Assembly: GCA_024516035.1 (NCBI GenBank)
Contig: CM044961.1
Location: 4,453,022 to 4,517,021, forward strand
Direction of reading: 5' to 3'
DNA length: 64,000 nt
Source of the DNA: Bactericera cockerelli
Lineage: Eukaryota > Arthropoda > Insecta > Hemiptera > Triozidae
The notes under the pieces were generated by a model, which worked only from the letters and a program-made list of their open reading frames with translations, did not search any database and was not told the origin of the DNA. Positions 11,245-22,026 of this stretch are shown here, in pieces. The position numbers and the translations under genes were made by a program. The number at the start of each line of letters is the position of its first letter. The first letter of the stretch is position 1.

Positions 11245-11475
11245 TGGTTACAGTTGTTTGTAAGGCATACTTACCTTCCGGTACGCTCGTGTTGACCCAG
11301 CATCTAAATGGGGAAGTATTGTGTCACTTCTCGCCCATCAGAGGGGAGGCATACTACGGGATGGGTAGGCTACAACACAGAGCGTCTATAGTAGCACAAG
11401 CGTCTATAGTAGCTCCTGTTTCATGGCTACGAAATAAAAAAGGCTGTGAAACACTCAATTAAAAAAAAAAAAATT
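11244..11475 (+). mobile_element. SINE family B body
   Basis: Carries the body landmarks (ttcggtacgctcgtgttgac-like start, 'ggcatactacgggatgggta', 'ctcctgtttcatggctacga') and an A tail at 11460. Includes a short tandem copy of 'cgtctatagtagc'. Confidence 0.7.
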
Positions 11476-11601
11476 ACTATCTATAGTTTATGTTCCACAC
11501 ACTGTAGCAATGTAGCATATATACCAATCAAGTATATAAGCGGTTTATTGTTTCCCAGAGCACGATTCCCAGGTCAAATTTACCTCAACAAAAGGGTAAA
11601 A

Positions 11602-11682
11602 AACCTCTTAATGAGAGAAACCTGGATATAAGAGAAAAAAATTCCAGTCCCTTGAGTTCTCTTATATCCAGGTTCGACTGTA
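11602..11682. mobile_element. Small palindromic MITE
   Basis: Stem gagaaacctggatataagag pairs with ctcttatatccaggttc. About 80 bp, no coding capacity. Confidence 0.6.
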
Positions 11683-11697
11683 TAGATTTTAATGTGA

Positions 11698-11732
11698 ACT
11701 GGAGTGCTCCAACATTTTGTGGCTGTTGCACA
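11698..11732 (-). repeat. Echo of the middle of exon e23
   Basis: Thirty-five bases match 11944-11977 with about two differences (ctggagtgctcc, acattttgtggct). It lies ~165 bp past the e23 donor. Confidence 0.65.
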
Positions 11733-11893
11733 CAAATCTTATTCGAATAGATGGTTTCATTACTTACCTATATTTTTACCAAGATATACATTGATAGTAA
11801 TAATAAAAAATCATTTTCCTAAGCCATTTTTATTTGGCTTCTAAGATAATCTACTTATCTTTATAATCTGATAATCTACCTAAGATCACGTAC

Positions 11894-12057
11894 CTATCTT
11901 TCTTAGAAACGCTATCTTTCCGCTTGATGGGGGAGGCTTGGGAACTGGAGTGCTCCGACATTTTGTGGCTCTTGCACTTGATATCCTTCTTGAACAGGTC
12001 TGACGAGATGATCTTGCTATCCATTGTGCCGACTACTCCAAACTCCTCTCCATACAC
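11894..12057 (-). CDS. unc80: unc80 exon e23
   Basis: 164 bp, phase 0 in, phase 2 out; acceptor CACTCAG, donor AG|GTACGT. Encodes VYGEEFGVVGTMDSKIISSD then a Lys/Ser-rich linker (SQASPIKRKDSVSKKD), a plausible phosphorylated loop. It joins e22 and e24 in frame. Confidence 0.9.
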
Positions 12058-12112
12058 CTGAGTGAAGGAAATAATAATAACATTCTTAAGTAAAAGATAA
12101 CCACCAGGCGAG

Positions 12113-12185
12113 GTTAAGGGTTGGGTGGAAGAGATTGCCAAAGGCAATAACTCCGCCCTTTCGTTAGAACATATTATAATGTATA
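12113..12185 (+). mobile_element. LINE 3' tail fragment
   Basis: GGGTTGGGTGGAAGAGATTG followed by the GCC..GGC hairpin and 'aactccgccc'. Truncated by, or joined to, the next LINE fragment. Confidence 0.6.
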
Positions 12186-12216
12186 TATTTTTTTTCTTTC
12201 TATCTTTACTTTCTAT

Positions 12217-12835
12217 CTTTACTAAAAAAATATTACCGTTAAATATAAAATGTATGATATACAAAGCAGTATGTGAACAAGTTCTAAGATATGGTATTGG
12301 TACTTATGGTTTTACCACAGAAGAAAATTGGAAACCTGTAAAATCAGCACATAAGAAAATACTAAAAGCAACACTTGATCCATACACTAACAAAACACAA
12401 CGAAATGAAAAAATGAAAAATTACAGCATACTAAATATTCAAAACCTACACAAATATACATTACTGACACAACATTATTATGAAGATCAATACAGAGAAA
12501 TACATGAAACAGCATACAATACACGACACACAATTTACAAGACACCAAGCATTAAAAACAATTACGGAAAATCAACCATAGCATATCAAGTAACAACAAT
12601 TTTAAACAATTTACCAAACGAGATGAAACAAATAGAAGATGAGAACAAAATGAAAAGAGAAATAAAAAAGTTTTTATTGAACAACAACGAAATTTAAGAT
12701 CAATATGAAAATCAAAAAGTAAACAAGAAAATGAAAATCGAAGCTCCCGAAAAGTACAAATGTACTTAGCGGAACTTTTAACAATGCTGATTATTGAAAA
12801 AACGAATAAATTTATTATTATTATTATTATTATTA
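12217..12835 (+). pseudogene. 5'-truncated non-LTR retrotransposon, RT C-terminal end
   Basis: An open frame from about 12225 to 12697 encodes the region after the RT domain (IKCMIYKAVCEQVLRYGIGT) and the usual 'TRHT..' C-terminus, then a short 3' UTR and (ATT)n at 12812. It has only the last ~155 residues of ORF2, the typical result of 5' truncation. It differs from the LINE at 60-64 kb. Confidence 0.75.
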
Positions 12836-12922
12836 TTCTTTTATATTGTATATTAATTTGTAATTATCTGTGTTGTATATTATACATATATGTCCAATGT
12901 ATATATATCATTTTTCTTGTCT

Positions 12923-13051
12923 TAGGGCGGAATTAATAGACGTTTTTGTAGTACCTCTGTGGCGCTAAGTCACGGATTGTGTAAGATAGGGAAAACCGAC
13001 GCTTAGCAATGACTTAAGTTATCGATGTTGTCTATTAATTTCGCCCTAGGT
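12923..13051. mobile_element. MITE M1
   Basis: Terminal inverted repeats AGGGCGAAATTAATAGAC (right, reversed) and agggcggaattaatagacg (left). Related copies: 19976-20411 (split) and 27945-28095. Confidence 0.7.
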
Positions 13052-13269
13052 ATCTGTGTCTATTTCACGGACACAGAAATATTATTATTACAGGAGGTTG
13101 TCCTGATCATTCCCCGGGTAGCAAACGGTTAGTTTTTTTTTACAACATTTCCATTTATTTCATAAAGATAAATTATTACAATATAAAATAATAGGAAGGT
13201 ATACCCGTCTTCAAAGTTAAAAACTGTGAAGAAGACGGGGATGTGAAGAAGACGTGGAGTTGTAGTTAC

Positions 13270-13389
13270 CTTGCGCACTGCCTTGACAAGGCGTGTACAA
13301 GCCCTCATGTTCCGCCGATAGCAGAAGGGATGACAGAACGACTGATGACAGCAGTAGAAGTTGAAAGAGGCTGCCACTTGGACCATGGT
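13270..13389 (-). CDS. unc80: unc80 exon e22
   Basis: 120 bp, phase 0 in and out; acceptor GATTCCAG, donor AAG|GTAACT. Encodes 40 residues, TMVQVAASFNFYCCHQSFCH through RLVKAVRK, with five or more Cys/His residues. This Cys/His-rich stretch is one of the clearest UNC80 signatures. Confidence 0.93.
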
Positions 13390-13586
13390 CTGGAATCAAA
13401 CAAGATATATACAGGGTGAGCCAAAGTGAGCCATTTCCAAAGAGTTAATAATAATAATAAATCATTTGTTTTATTTTTCATTTCCTTTTGTATACAGAGG
13501 ACCCATCCTAAGCCATTTTTATTTGGCTTCTCAGATTTTTTGGCTTTGGGTAGCTGGTTTATTTAGTTTCTAAGGCAGAATTTTAA

Positions 13587-13838
13587 GAACTTAGGGCCGT
13601 ATTATGAAACAGGATTAGCAAATCTGATCTGACTCTTAGATTTTATCAGCCTGACCGATAGGTATTCTAAAATAAGATTTTCCGTCACGAAGGCTGGCCA
13701 CAGCTTCGTTACGCCACAGAAATAATACACAGCTACAAAGCACGGCTTAGATTATGACCTCTATAGTTATTGTCAAGCTGATAGTTAAGGAAAAGTGTCC
13801 ACTAAGATTAAAAAATCCTGTTTCATAATTTGGGTCTT
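13587..13838. mobile_element. MITE M2
   Basis: About 250 bp with inverted ends 'ccgtattatgaaacaggatt' and 'aatcctgtttcataatttgg'. No coding. A remnant of the same end is near 21180-21215. Confidence 0.7.
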
Positions 13839-13944
13839 AGGCGCCCTAGAGCATAGTCAGACTTAATGGTCTCACAAATATTAATTAACCGATTAAGCTT
13901 CTACTCGAGCGTTAAAATTTGAATTTGCGATGATTAGGTGAAAT

Positions 13945-13997
13945 AATCACTAGGAGAATCTGGTTGCTGATCATCACTAAGTATACCGGGTGTCTCA
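13945..13997 (-). repeat. Echo of exon e21 in the first bases of its intron
   Basis: About 53 bp, ~85 % alike to 14051-14102 (actaggaga, ctggt..tgatcatcact, gtataccgggtg). It begins at the e21 donor, so the 5' end of the intron is a diverged copy of the exon interior. Confidence 0.75.
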
Positions 13998-14001
13998 TTA
14001 C

Positions 14002-14195
14002 CTTCATCCAGGGCAGATGGCTAGTGGATAGATCATCCGTGTCATTGCTATCACTAGGAGACTCTGGAGGCTGGTCATCACTCAGTATACCGGGTGACTC
14101 CTCGCCCGACACAGCATCTGCGTGCTCGGATGTATCACTGCGGTCTGACAGAGAACTCACTTTGCGTTTGGACTGAAGCGAGTCGGTGCGTTTGA
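14002..14195 (-). CDS. unc80: unc80 exon e21
   Basis: 194 bp, phase 1 in, phase 0 out; acceptor TATTCAG, donor AAG|GTAATG. Encodes a Ser/Asp-rich acidic linker (KRTDSLQSKRKVSSLSDRSD, later SPGILSDDQPPESPSDSNDT) ending HLPWMK. Low-complexity acidic sequence is expected between the helical domains of UNC80. Confidence 0.88.
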
Positions 14196-14392
14196 CTGAA
14201 TACAAAAGAGAGATTTTTGATTTTTTTTTTTTACATGATAAACGGGAACAGACCCAAGGTATATTGGTTGTTAAGGATGAAACTAATAATAATAAATGTA
14301 AATTATACTAGTCTGATCCTAACTGGCAATAATTCGGATACTATGTGAGGACTGTCACAATTTAATTATCTGATTCCTCGGGTTTAATTGTA

Positions 14393-14577
14393 AAATCCAG
14401 GTAGCGTAGCGATCCGTTGGTTCAAATCCCATCCAGTGCATGAATTTTTCCTCATTTATTTGAGTTTGTGACCACATAATAGTAAGACTCTGAGCGTTAG
14501 GTGATAGAAAATGCTTTGAGCATTAATCTCGCCTGGTGGTTATCTTCCATTAAAAAGTATTATTATTATTAATAATA
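14393..14577 (+). mobile_element. tRNA-derived SINE, family C (5'-truncated)
   Basis: Keeps 'ggtagcgtagcgatccgttg', the body and the hairpin tail 'aatgctttgagcatta' followed by (ATT)n. Full-length relatives are at 33628-33835, 45942-46135 and 57175-57385. Confidence 0.6.
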
Positions 14578-14735
14578 AGTTGACAACACAAGCGCACCGC
14601 AAGGTATTCCTTACAAACAACTGTAACTAAATTGCAAATACTAATTTTTGTCAGCTCTGGAAATCGAACACGGGACTTTCCGCCAGGCAAGCGAGTGCTT
14701 AACCACTGAGCTAATCGTACGCTCATTATCAATTT
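14578..14735 (-). mobile_element. SINE family B fragment
   Basis: Reverse copy with tRNA-like end 'tgagctaatcgtacgctca' at its right border. Confidence 0.6.
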
Positions 14736-14881
14736 AACTGAGCAAAAATCAATGGTTTATCAATGGTTGAACATTAACCTCGCCTGGTGGTTACGTTCCA
14801 CTAAGGACTGTTATTATTATTATTAAATCCTCCCTCAATTACTATGAAGGCCTTTTTACGAGGTTAGTTTATTCGGTGCGG

Positions 14882-15010
14882 AAGGGAATGCCAAAGGCAT
14901 TATCACCACCCTTGATCTAACTTTGTTTACCTTCCATTAATTATACCTTTTCACTGTACAGTGTACATGTATATAAAAAATTGTAAATAAAGATTGATCA
15001 AAATTGTTGA
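14882..15010 (+). mobile_element. LINE 3' tail
   Basis: 'gaagggaatgccaaaggcatta' type hairpin, then AT-rich sequence and AATAAAGATTG near the end. Confidence 0.5.
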
Positions 15011-15481
15011 ATAATAATAATTTTCTAAATAAATTTAAATTTTGATTTTCAAAATTCGTTGTTTTTTTTACATTTTGGTGTAAAAATAGACCTTTTAGCT
15101 TTTTGTTATCGTGTTAGTGCTTGTTAATGGAAACTTCACATTTTTTTCAATCAATTTTTGCCTATTTAATCCTTAATTTTTTTTTTTCCCCCCAATATTT
15201 TTTAATTCTAATTTCAATACTAATCGTCAAAGTTTATGTGAGAAAGTATGAATTTACTCCTCACATAAATTAAGAAAAACAGTTAATAAAAGTACAAGTT
15301 CATGGTTCATAATAATAATATTTGTTACCTAACCTACCTACTTAACATTCATTTATTTTTAAATGTATTATCTATTATTGTATGTACTTTTGTTCACTTT
15401 GTATATATTTTTGATGTCAAATACATTGCCTTTTATTACAAATTACAAACAAAAAAAAATTACAAATTACAAGGCCCTCAC
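15011..15481. other. Intron, no feature seen
   Basis: AT-rich intron 20. Only a small direct repeat of 'ttacaaattacaa' next to the e20 donor stands out. Confidence 0.5.
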
Positions 15482-15701
15482 AGTCGGGATACTCGTTGGG
15501 ACTCTCCTTCACAATCGCCTCCTTGGTGCCACGCCTCAGCTTCAGGCTCCGCCTCTTGAACGACCCCGTTGACGGCACGCCCGTGGTGCTGGTGCCTCGC
15601 CGCAACAGAATGGGCCGCCCCTGACTGCCCTGGGGCGTGGAGACGGCGCCCTTCTTCTTCCCCCCCTTCTCGTCCGGCCCTGGGATGGGCGGCTCCTCGT
15701 T
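15482..15701 (-). CDS. unc80: unc80 exon e20
   Basis: 220 bp, phase 0 in, phase 1 out; acceptor TCTCCAG, donor ACT|GTGAGG. Encodes a basic, Gly/Thr-rich linker: NEEPPIPGPDEKGGKKKGAV, then GRPILLRRGTSTTGVPSTG and FKRRSLKLRRGT, ending SPNEYPD. Strikingly GC-rich against its surroundings. Confidence 0.88.
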
Positions 15702-15785
15702 CTGGAGAGATAATTTTTCATTTGTTTATTTTTAGGAACTAAAGTCAAGAACCTAGCCCTGGACATAGTAAACCAAGAAATAATC

Positions 15786-15908
15786 TTCTCACACATACTA
15801 GACAACTAGGACTGTGAGCAAGTCAAACTGGTCACAATAGATCTAATAAAGGTCGGTGTGAGAATTGGGGCTCTTCTTGTGGGACCCCAACCAGTTTATA
15901 ATAATAAT
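15786..15908. repeat. Dispersed repeat R2, copy 1
   Basis: Contains 'ggtcacaatagatctaata' and 'gggctcttcttgtgggacc'; also at 34420-34507. Short (ATA)n end. Confidence 0.5.
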
Positions 15909-15947
15909 AGTACAAAACAGATAAATGCCATTACAATAAGTACTCAC

Positions 15948-16064
15948 GATCGATGGTTGACCGCACATAGAAATATGTGGTTCAGGACGAGCCAACTGTA
16001 AAATAAAATTGGCTGGAGACCATCACTCCCCCCTCCAGCTCTAGCTACAACAACAACAACAACA
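15948..16064 (+). mobile_element. Fragment of the retroelement seen at 62-334
   Basis: Shares 'aaatatgtggttcaggacga' and the CAA microsatellite. Confidence 0.5.
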
Positions 16065-16300
16065 ATAAGTTGACAGCACGAGCGCACCGCAAGGTATTCC
16101 TTACAAACAACTGTAACTAAATTGCAAATACTAATTTTTGTTTACAATTTTTTTTTTTTTTTTTAAAGCTGGTAAGTAGAAGTCGCAAGACTTCTTAAGC
16201 CATTAATAATAAAAAAATTTTGTCATCTCTGGGAATCGAACACGTGACTTTCCGCCAGGCAAGCGAGTGCTTAACCACTGAGCTAATCGCACGCTCATTA
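16065..16300 (-). mobile_element. tRNA-derived SINE, family B
   Basis: Reverse copy; the right end carries the tRNA-like TGAGCTAATCGCACGC and box B. An A/T-rich insertion splits the body. Confidence 0.6.
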
Positions 16301-16365
16301 TCAATTTAATTGAGGAAAAATCAATGGTTTATATCCTCTCGAAAAGGAACGTAATTTTAACAAAG

Positions 16366-16590
16366 AGAGCCAGCGTCGATGTCGCGTTGAATGCACCGGT
16401 TCTCGCAGGATGACCGAAGTTAAGCAACGTCCAGCGAGGTGAAGACTTCCTGATGCTGGCATTCCAGCCCAACCCATGCTGGGTGAGGTTAATGTGGGTG
16501 GCAGGTTTGTGAGTTTAATGCGAATGAAGGGTAACATCCCCGTTGTGATATGACCATGCAGTTTGAAAGCGACGTTACACCCACATTTAA
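16366..16590 (+). mobile_element. 5S rRNA-derived SINE (SINE3 type), copy 1
   Basis: The first ~90 bp resemble 5S rRNA: gccagcgtcgatg, caccggttctcgcagg and ccgaagttaagcaacgt (internal promoter region). A SINE-specific body follows (gctgggtgaggttaatgtgg, gtgatatgaccatgcag). Copies: 23318-23507 and 34546-34968. Confidence 0.85.
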
Positions 16591-16639
16591 AATAATAGTA
16601 ATAAAAAAACTCATCTACCATAGGCAATTCCACCCAACT

Positions 16640-16875
16640 AAAGGCTTGGGTGGAAGAGATTGCCATAGGATATTTGTCTGTATATATATGTTCTTCCTAC
16701 TGATAAAGAGTTTCTAAATAAAAAATAAAAAAATAAATAAGACATATGTTATTGTATATTTTTCTATTCTTTTTCATTTTTATTGTATACATTGTTTCCA
16801 TTTTTTTCATTGTTAAAATAATTATTTGTATTGTATATATGTCCATTTAATCTAATAAAGTACGTGTTGTATAAT
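16640..16875 (+). mobile_element. LINE 3' tail(s)
   Basis: 'ttgggtggaagagattgcca' start, then T-rich sequence and a second tail ending in TAATAAAGTACG with (ATA)n. Confidence 0.5.
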
Positions 16876-16889
16876 AATAATAATAATAA

Positions 16890-17612
16890 TCTGCTGACTT
16901 GACCTGACTTACATGGCACGTGACTGTGTTGTTGCTGCTCTCCTCTGACTCATTGTCAGCCTCATGCACATTTTAAAAAAAAAATTAAAAAAAAACTCAT
17001 CTGCTGACTTGACCTGACTTACATGACACGTGACTGTGTTGTTGCTTCTCTCCTCTGACTCATTGTCAGGCTCATGCACATTAAAAAAAAAAAAAAAATG
17101 AAAAACTGATCTGCTGACTTACATGGCACGTGACTGTGTTGTTGCTGCTCTCCTCTGACTCATTGTCAGGCTCATGCTTATTAAAAAAAACTCATCTGCT
17201 GACTGGACCTGACTTACATGACACGTGACTGTGTTGTTGCTGCTTTCCTCTAACTCATTGTCAGGCTCATGCACATTTAAAAAAATAAATAAAAAACTGA
17301 TCTGCTGACTTGACCTAACTTACATGGCACGTGACTGTGTTGTTGCTGCTCTCCTCTGACTCATTGTCAGGCTCATGCACATTAAAAAAAACTGATCTGC
17401 TGACTTGACCTGACTTACATGACACGTGACTGTGTTGTTGCTGCTCACCTCTGACTCATTGTCAGGCTCATGCACATTAAAAAAAAAACTCATCTGCTGA
17501 CTTGACCTGACTTACATGGCACGTGACTGTGTTGTTGCTGCTCTCCTCTGACTCATTGTCAGGCTCATGCATATTAAAAAAAAAACTGATCTGCTGACTT
17601 GACCTGACTTAC
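16890..17612 (-). repeat. ~84-105-bp array of the e19 exon-donor junction
   Basis: Seven extra copies downstream of exon e19. Each contains the last ~57 coding bases (EPDNESEESSNNTVTC), the donor GTAAGTCAGG and a few intron bases, and each is separated by a run of 7-16 A on the plus strand (T on the sense strand). Copies differ by single substitutions. Confidence 0.93.
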
Positions 17613-17701
17613 ATGGCACGTGACTGTGTTGTTGCTGCTCTCCTCTGACTCATTGTCAGGCTCATGCAACACGAAGCTGATCTTCCTCTCACCTTGGGCC
17701 G
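17613..17701 (-). CDS. unc80: unc80 exon e19
   Basis: 89 bp, phase 1 in, phase 0 out; acceptor GTTTCAG, donor CAT|GTAAGT. Encodes AAQGERKISFVLHEPD and NESEESSNNTVTCH. It is the complete copy at the 5' end of an array of partial copies. Confidence 0.88.
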
Positions 17702-18130
17702 CTGAAACCAGACACAAACACTAGGTAATGCTTTGGCGGAACAGATATTTTTGTAACATTGTTTTAAAAAAAAAAGACAATAGAGAAATAATGATAATGT
17801 TTTTTAATGACTACGGTGAAACGGATAAAAACGAAATCTTTTTCAAAATAAACATAATAAAGCAAACAGAGTGAAGTGGCATTCATATAGAAATGAATGT
17901 AATTATTTTTAAATAAATTATAATTTCCATGTAAAAAAAAGAAGAAGAAGAAGAAGAAAAAAAAAAAGAGTGAAGTGGCTGTATGGGCTTATTTTTGGCC
18001 CACTGCTAATCTTCTAAAAAAAAGTTAACTCTACCTTGCGAAAAGGAACAGTTCCTACATGGTCAGTCGTTTGATACGACGGAGAGGGAGAGTTGATTTT
18101 GTAGTGTTCCTAATCTACTTTGCCACATAA
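17702..18130. other. Intron, no gene
   Basis: AT-rich intron with a (GAA)n run at 17940-17958. No other feature seen. Confidence 0.5.
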
Positions 18131-18132
18131 CC

Positions 18133-18310
18133 GGGGTTAAGTGGCAGAGAATGGCTAAGGCATTAACTTCGCCCTGTATTACAAGACAATTGTAAATTTT
18201 TTTTTTTTCTTCTATATTTTATTTTGTAAATATTGTTAAGTTTTTTTTCTCTGTTAATAATTTATTGTTGATTGTTTTGTATAAAAAAATAAAGTGTATA
18301 TAAAAATAAG
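18133..18310 (+). mobile_element. LINE 3' tail
   Basis: 'ggggttaagtggcagagaat', hairpin, 'acttcgccc', and AATAAAGTG near the 3' end. Close relative at 19324-19503. Confidence 0.6.
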
Positions 18311-18447
18311 AGATGGCTATTTTTGTTTTTGAGGTGCTAGAAAAATCTTTATCTGTGTTGCTTGGTAAAAATCTTCATCTTGATGTAAATAGTTTCATTT
18401 ACCCTTATTAGATGTACCATTAGGATTATGACATTTGTTCACAGACA

Positions 18448-18552
18448 AGGGTTGGATGGCAGAGATTGCCATAGGTAATAATGACGCCCTTTTTATATTT
18501 ATTGTAATTTCTTACTTTAATGTCAAATAAAGGGTCTTATTATTATTATGGT
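18448..18552 (+). mobile_element. LINE 3' tail, short copy
   Basis: 'agggttggatggcagagatt', hairpin, AATAAAGGGTC then (ATT)n. Confidence 0.6.
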
Positions 18553-18559
18553 TCTACCA

Positions 18560-19300
18560 GGAAGATCTGTTAAATCTTTTGATATGCTGCTGTTACTATG
18601 TTTATGATTTTCCTTTCATCATGTTTTTTTTTTTAAATTTAAATTTGTTAGTTTTTTTTGTAACAAAAATGGGCTTAACCCCTTAAGTTTGTGTAATAAA
18701 AAAAAAAATGTCTCGCCTCATTTTGTCGAACTTACATGTGTTTCCTGAAGATTAGACTCTAATGATTTTCATTTGAGATTTTCTACGTTTTCGTCAGCAA
18801 GGCCAAAAAAAACACCATTATTGAAAATTGAGTTTGGAACTCAAAAACTAGCTATTCACAAGTGTGAACATACATTATTTACTCATTGTGGAACACAGTT
18901 TTAGGCAAAAATTTGTAATCATGTGGTTTTCACTAGATTAGGGATTTTTTACTTTTCGAAACATCAAAAGAACATTTCGGCGCGAACGACCTGTATAATG
19001 TATAACACAAGGTTAAAAAAAGAACATTTTTTAAAAGAACATAAAAAATGTTTTGGATACATGACAATATCAAAAGTATGATTGATACTGTCGTGATATG
19101 ACCATGCAGTTGAAAGCTACTTCCATATTTAAACCGTTCTCCTGAAAAAATGTAAATATTAACATACGCCGTTATTCCAGACACCTATTCATAATGTCAT
19201 AAGTAATTATAATTATTTATTATTTATCGTATAGCTGTCATGAGTAGAAGAGAACTGGAGAGTATGTTATTGATCACTGAATGTGAGAGGTTCCTTGGTT
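18560..19300. other. Intron, no gene
   Basis: AT-rich. A short 'gtcgtgatatgaccatgcag' piece (19090-19115) is the 3' part of the 5S-SINE body. Nothing else recognised. Confidence 0.5.
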
Positions 19301-19323
19301 TACAAGGATTAAAAATGAATCAA

Positions 19324-19503
19324 CGGGGTTAAGTGGCAGAGAATGCCTAAGGCATTAACTTTGCCCCGGATTACAAAACAATTGTAATTGAAAATTAATA
19401 ATGTTCTTTATTTTTTTGTACATGTTTCTAAGTTAAAAAAAATTGTTATTCGTTTGTTGTTGTTGATTGTTTTGTAAAAAAAATTAAAGTGTAAATAAAT
19501 AAA
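19324..19503 (+). mobile_element. LINE 3' tail
   Basis: Near duplicate of 18133-18310: 'ggggttaagtggcagagaat', hairpin, AATTAAAGTGTAAATAAAT end. Confidence 0.6.
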
Positions 19504-19576
19504 ATCAATAGCGAGGCCAAAGATAAGCATCAAGTTTCGACATTGCACGGTAGAACTGTGAATACTTCCGTCACTT

Positions 19577-19799
19577 TAACACTTTGTACGCCAAGCCCAA
19601 AATCGTGATTTTCCCCTGAGGCCACGATACAAAGGATTGTCTCTCAATATGTGCGACGTGGCTCCCAGTAAGTTTGTTTTTCATGGGGGTCCACGTCGCT
19701 CATATTGAGAGACACTTTGTTACCTCTGTTTTTGTATTTTAGTTGACTTTATTTTTTGCTGTCGCTCATATTGAGCGACGTGGCGTACAAAGTGTTAAT
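19577..19799. mobile_element. TTAA-type MITE with an internal palindrome
   Basis: Inverted ends TTAACACTTTGTACGCCA and its reverse. The interior has nested inverted phrases 'ctctcaatatgtgcgacgtg' and 'cacgtcgctcatattgagag'. TTAA ends suggest mobilisation by a piggyBac-type transposase. Confidence 0.7.
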
Positions 19800-19975
19800 T
19801 CTAGTAAAATAGATTTTGTAGCATTTGTGCAACATGATTGAAAACCGTAACGCAAGTAAACAAACCTTCATATGCGCAACCTATGTTGCGCATCGCAGAC
19901 ATGTGTCAAACGTCGGAATTAACGTATGTGCAGAAACGAGTTTTTTTTTTGTATCAACAAAATTTTCAAGTGTCT

Positions 19976-20411
19976 TAGAGCGAAACTAATAGACAAAATC
20001 GATAACTTAAGTAATTGCTTAGCATCGGTTTTCCCCATCTAAGACAGTACGCAATTCGAGACTCAGGGCCACAGATGTATTTTTTTTTTATTAAGATAAA
20101 TGTTTCACAGACTTTTTTATTTTGTAGACATGAAACAGGAGCTACTGTAGACGCTGGTGGTCTGTGTTGTAGCCTACCCATCCCGTAGTATGCCTCCCCT
20201 CTGATGGTCGAGAAGTGACACAATACTTCCCATTTAGGTGCTTGGTCAACACGAGCGCACCGGAAGGTATCCCTTACAAACAATTGTAACCAAATTAAGA
20301 ATACAAATTTTTGTTGGCACGGGGGATCGAACCCGGGACCTTCTGCATGGCAAGCGAGTGCTTAATAACTGAGCTAATCGCTCGCTCAAAAAAGTTCATT
20401 AATTTCGCCAT
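19976..20411. mobile_element. MITE M1 interrupted by a family B SINE
   Basis: The left part (19976-20075) matches MITE M1; its other inverted end ('attaatttcgcc') resumes at 20398. The SINE (20080-20390, minus) lies between the two halves, so it inserted later. Confidence 0.65.
20080..20390 (-). mobile_element. tRNA-derived SINE, family B
   Basis: Box B GGTTCGATCCCCC as the reverse of 'gggggatcgaacccggga', a tRNA-like end at 20345-20390, body 'cccgtagtatgcctcccctc', and an A tail as T run at 20080. Confidence 0.75.
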
Positions 20412-22020
20412 TAAATCTTACACAAACTGTTCAATGTCGATCAGTTGGAAATACTCACTCCAGCACCGAATAGAATATTGAAACTTGGTGCTCACATTAT
20501 TTTTCACAGATTCTCAGAACTCAAAACATCTGAAAAAAAAATCATCCTCTATCTTAACCCTTTGATGGCCTCGTAACAATGTGAAGTATTGGAGCTCTCT
20601 CAAGGTGCATCTCCTGAATGGGAACACTTAGTGCCTCATCATGCTTTACAGGAAGGGGTTAAAAAATTGAGCTACACACTAACCTTTGTGAAAGAAAGCT
20701 ACGTCTCAAAAAGACCAATCCAAAAAGTTCCGAGACACTTTGCAAGATCATGAACACAAACAAGACGTTTCTCAAATGCATTTGGGTTTCAAAAACAGAA
20801 GGAAAACTAGTTCGACAAGGGATGGAAAAATGATCGGTCGAGTTACGTGCAATCTAAAACCATGTGTGCTATGGTTTGGGAAAAGGGTTAATATAGAGGG
20901 TGGATCAAACAACGTACGTCATAGATGTAAACTTTGATCGGAGGGGGGGAGTTATGAAATAAAAGTGCCCTGGAAGTAAAGAACAAGTGTGAGTAGCTAA
21001 TTTGGGGCCAAATTGGAAAACGAGATTTTGACTTGAGGTTAATGTGGATTAGCAAGTATCACTAAGGTACCGAAGATTTAAACAATTAATTTATACAAAT
21101 AGAATCTTTTATTTGTTCAAAAAAAAAAAATCTTTAAAAAAAGTTATGATATATCAGCTGCTAAGTGATAGTGGCTTGGACTAACAAATCCTAGACTGTT
21201 TCATAGTATGGCCCTAAAACTCTTTGACATAATGGCCAGAGACTCGCTATAGCCGTCCAAAGAGGCAATGCGGCGGCCATACATGGCACATTGCCTGTCA
21301 ACTAAGGGCTCGATGAGGCTTTTGTACTATGATTTAAAAAAAAAATAAACGAAAAATTGTCAGAAGTTTAAATAACCTAAGAATATTTGACATAATACTT
21401 GATTTGGTCTCACATGTAATCTTGTGTTTCTAATTTGGCCGCCAGGTTTTTGCAAGACTGGATGAAAAGGTGAAAATATCATCTACGTTAAGATCAAAAG
21501 GGTTAAGTTTGTATGCATATAAAACATTGGTCATACTTTCTCAAAATATTGAAAAGGCTACTCAGGTAATTATATAAAAAAAAAATATAAAAGTAAAAGT
21601 TTTTTTTATATTCAAGTTTTGGTAACATTTTCCAAGACAAAATATAAAATATTTCCTCCATCTCTGAGGATTATAATTATGTCGAAAAATCAAACGTGGG
21701 CAGAATTGATCTTTGGTTGCTGTAATTTTAAAGAGTCCCATGATTAGATTTCATTGTCTCGAATTCAAAACTTATGAAATACGAGATTTCACCTCAATTA
21801 AAGAGAAAGAGAAAAAATTGTAATTTATTAATAAAAAAAAAAAAACATTTCCTTTCAATAGGTATTAGTAGAATAAATCAATTTTTTGTCTCTTTTTTAA
21901 ACACATTTTACTGTAGAGTAACTTTTTCAGAATTTTTACAGACAAAAACATGGGTAAATAAAAATAATCATATGAGGAACTACACGTACCTACTGAAAGC
22001 TTGTCCAATTCATGAAAAAA
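20412..22020. other. Intron, no gene
   Basis: Long AT-rich stretch of intron 18. Some weakly open frames (for example 20740-20937 +, 21774-22076 +) have no family resemblance and no splice context. Possibly old transposon debris. Confidence 0.4.
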
Positions 22021-22026
22021 GTAAAA

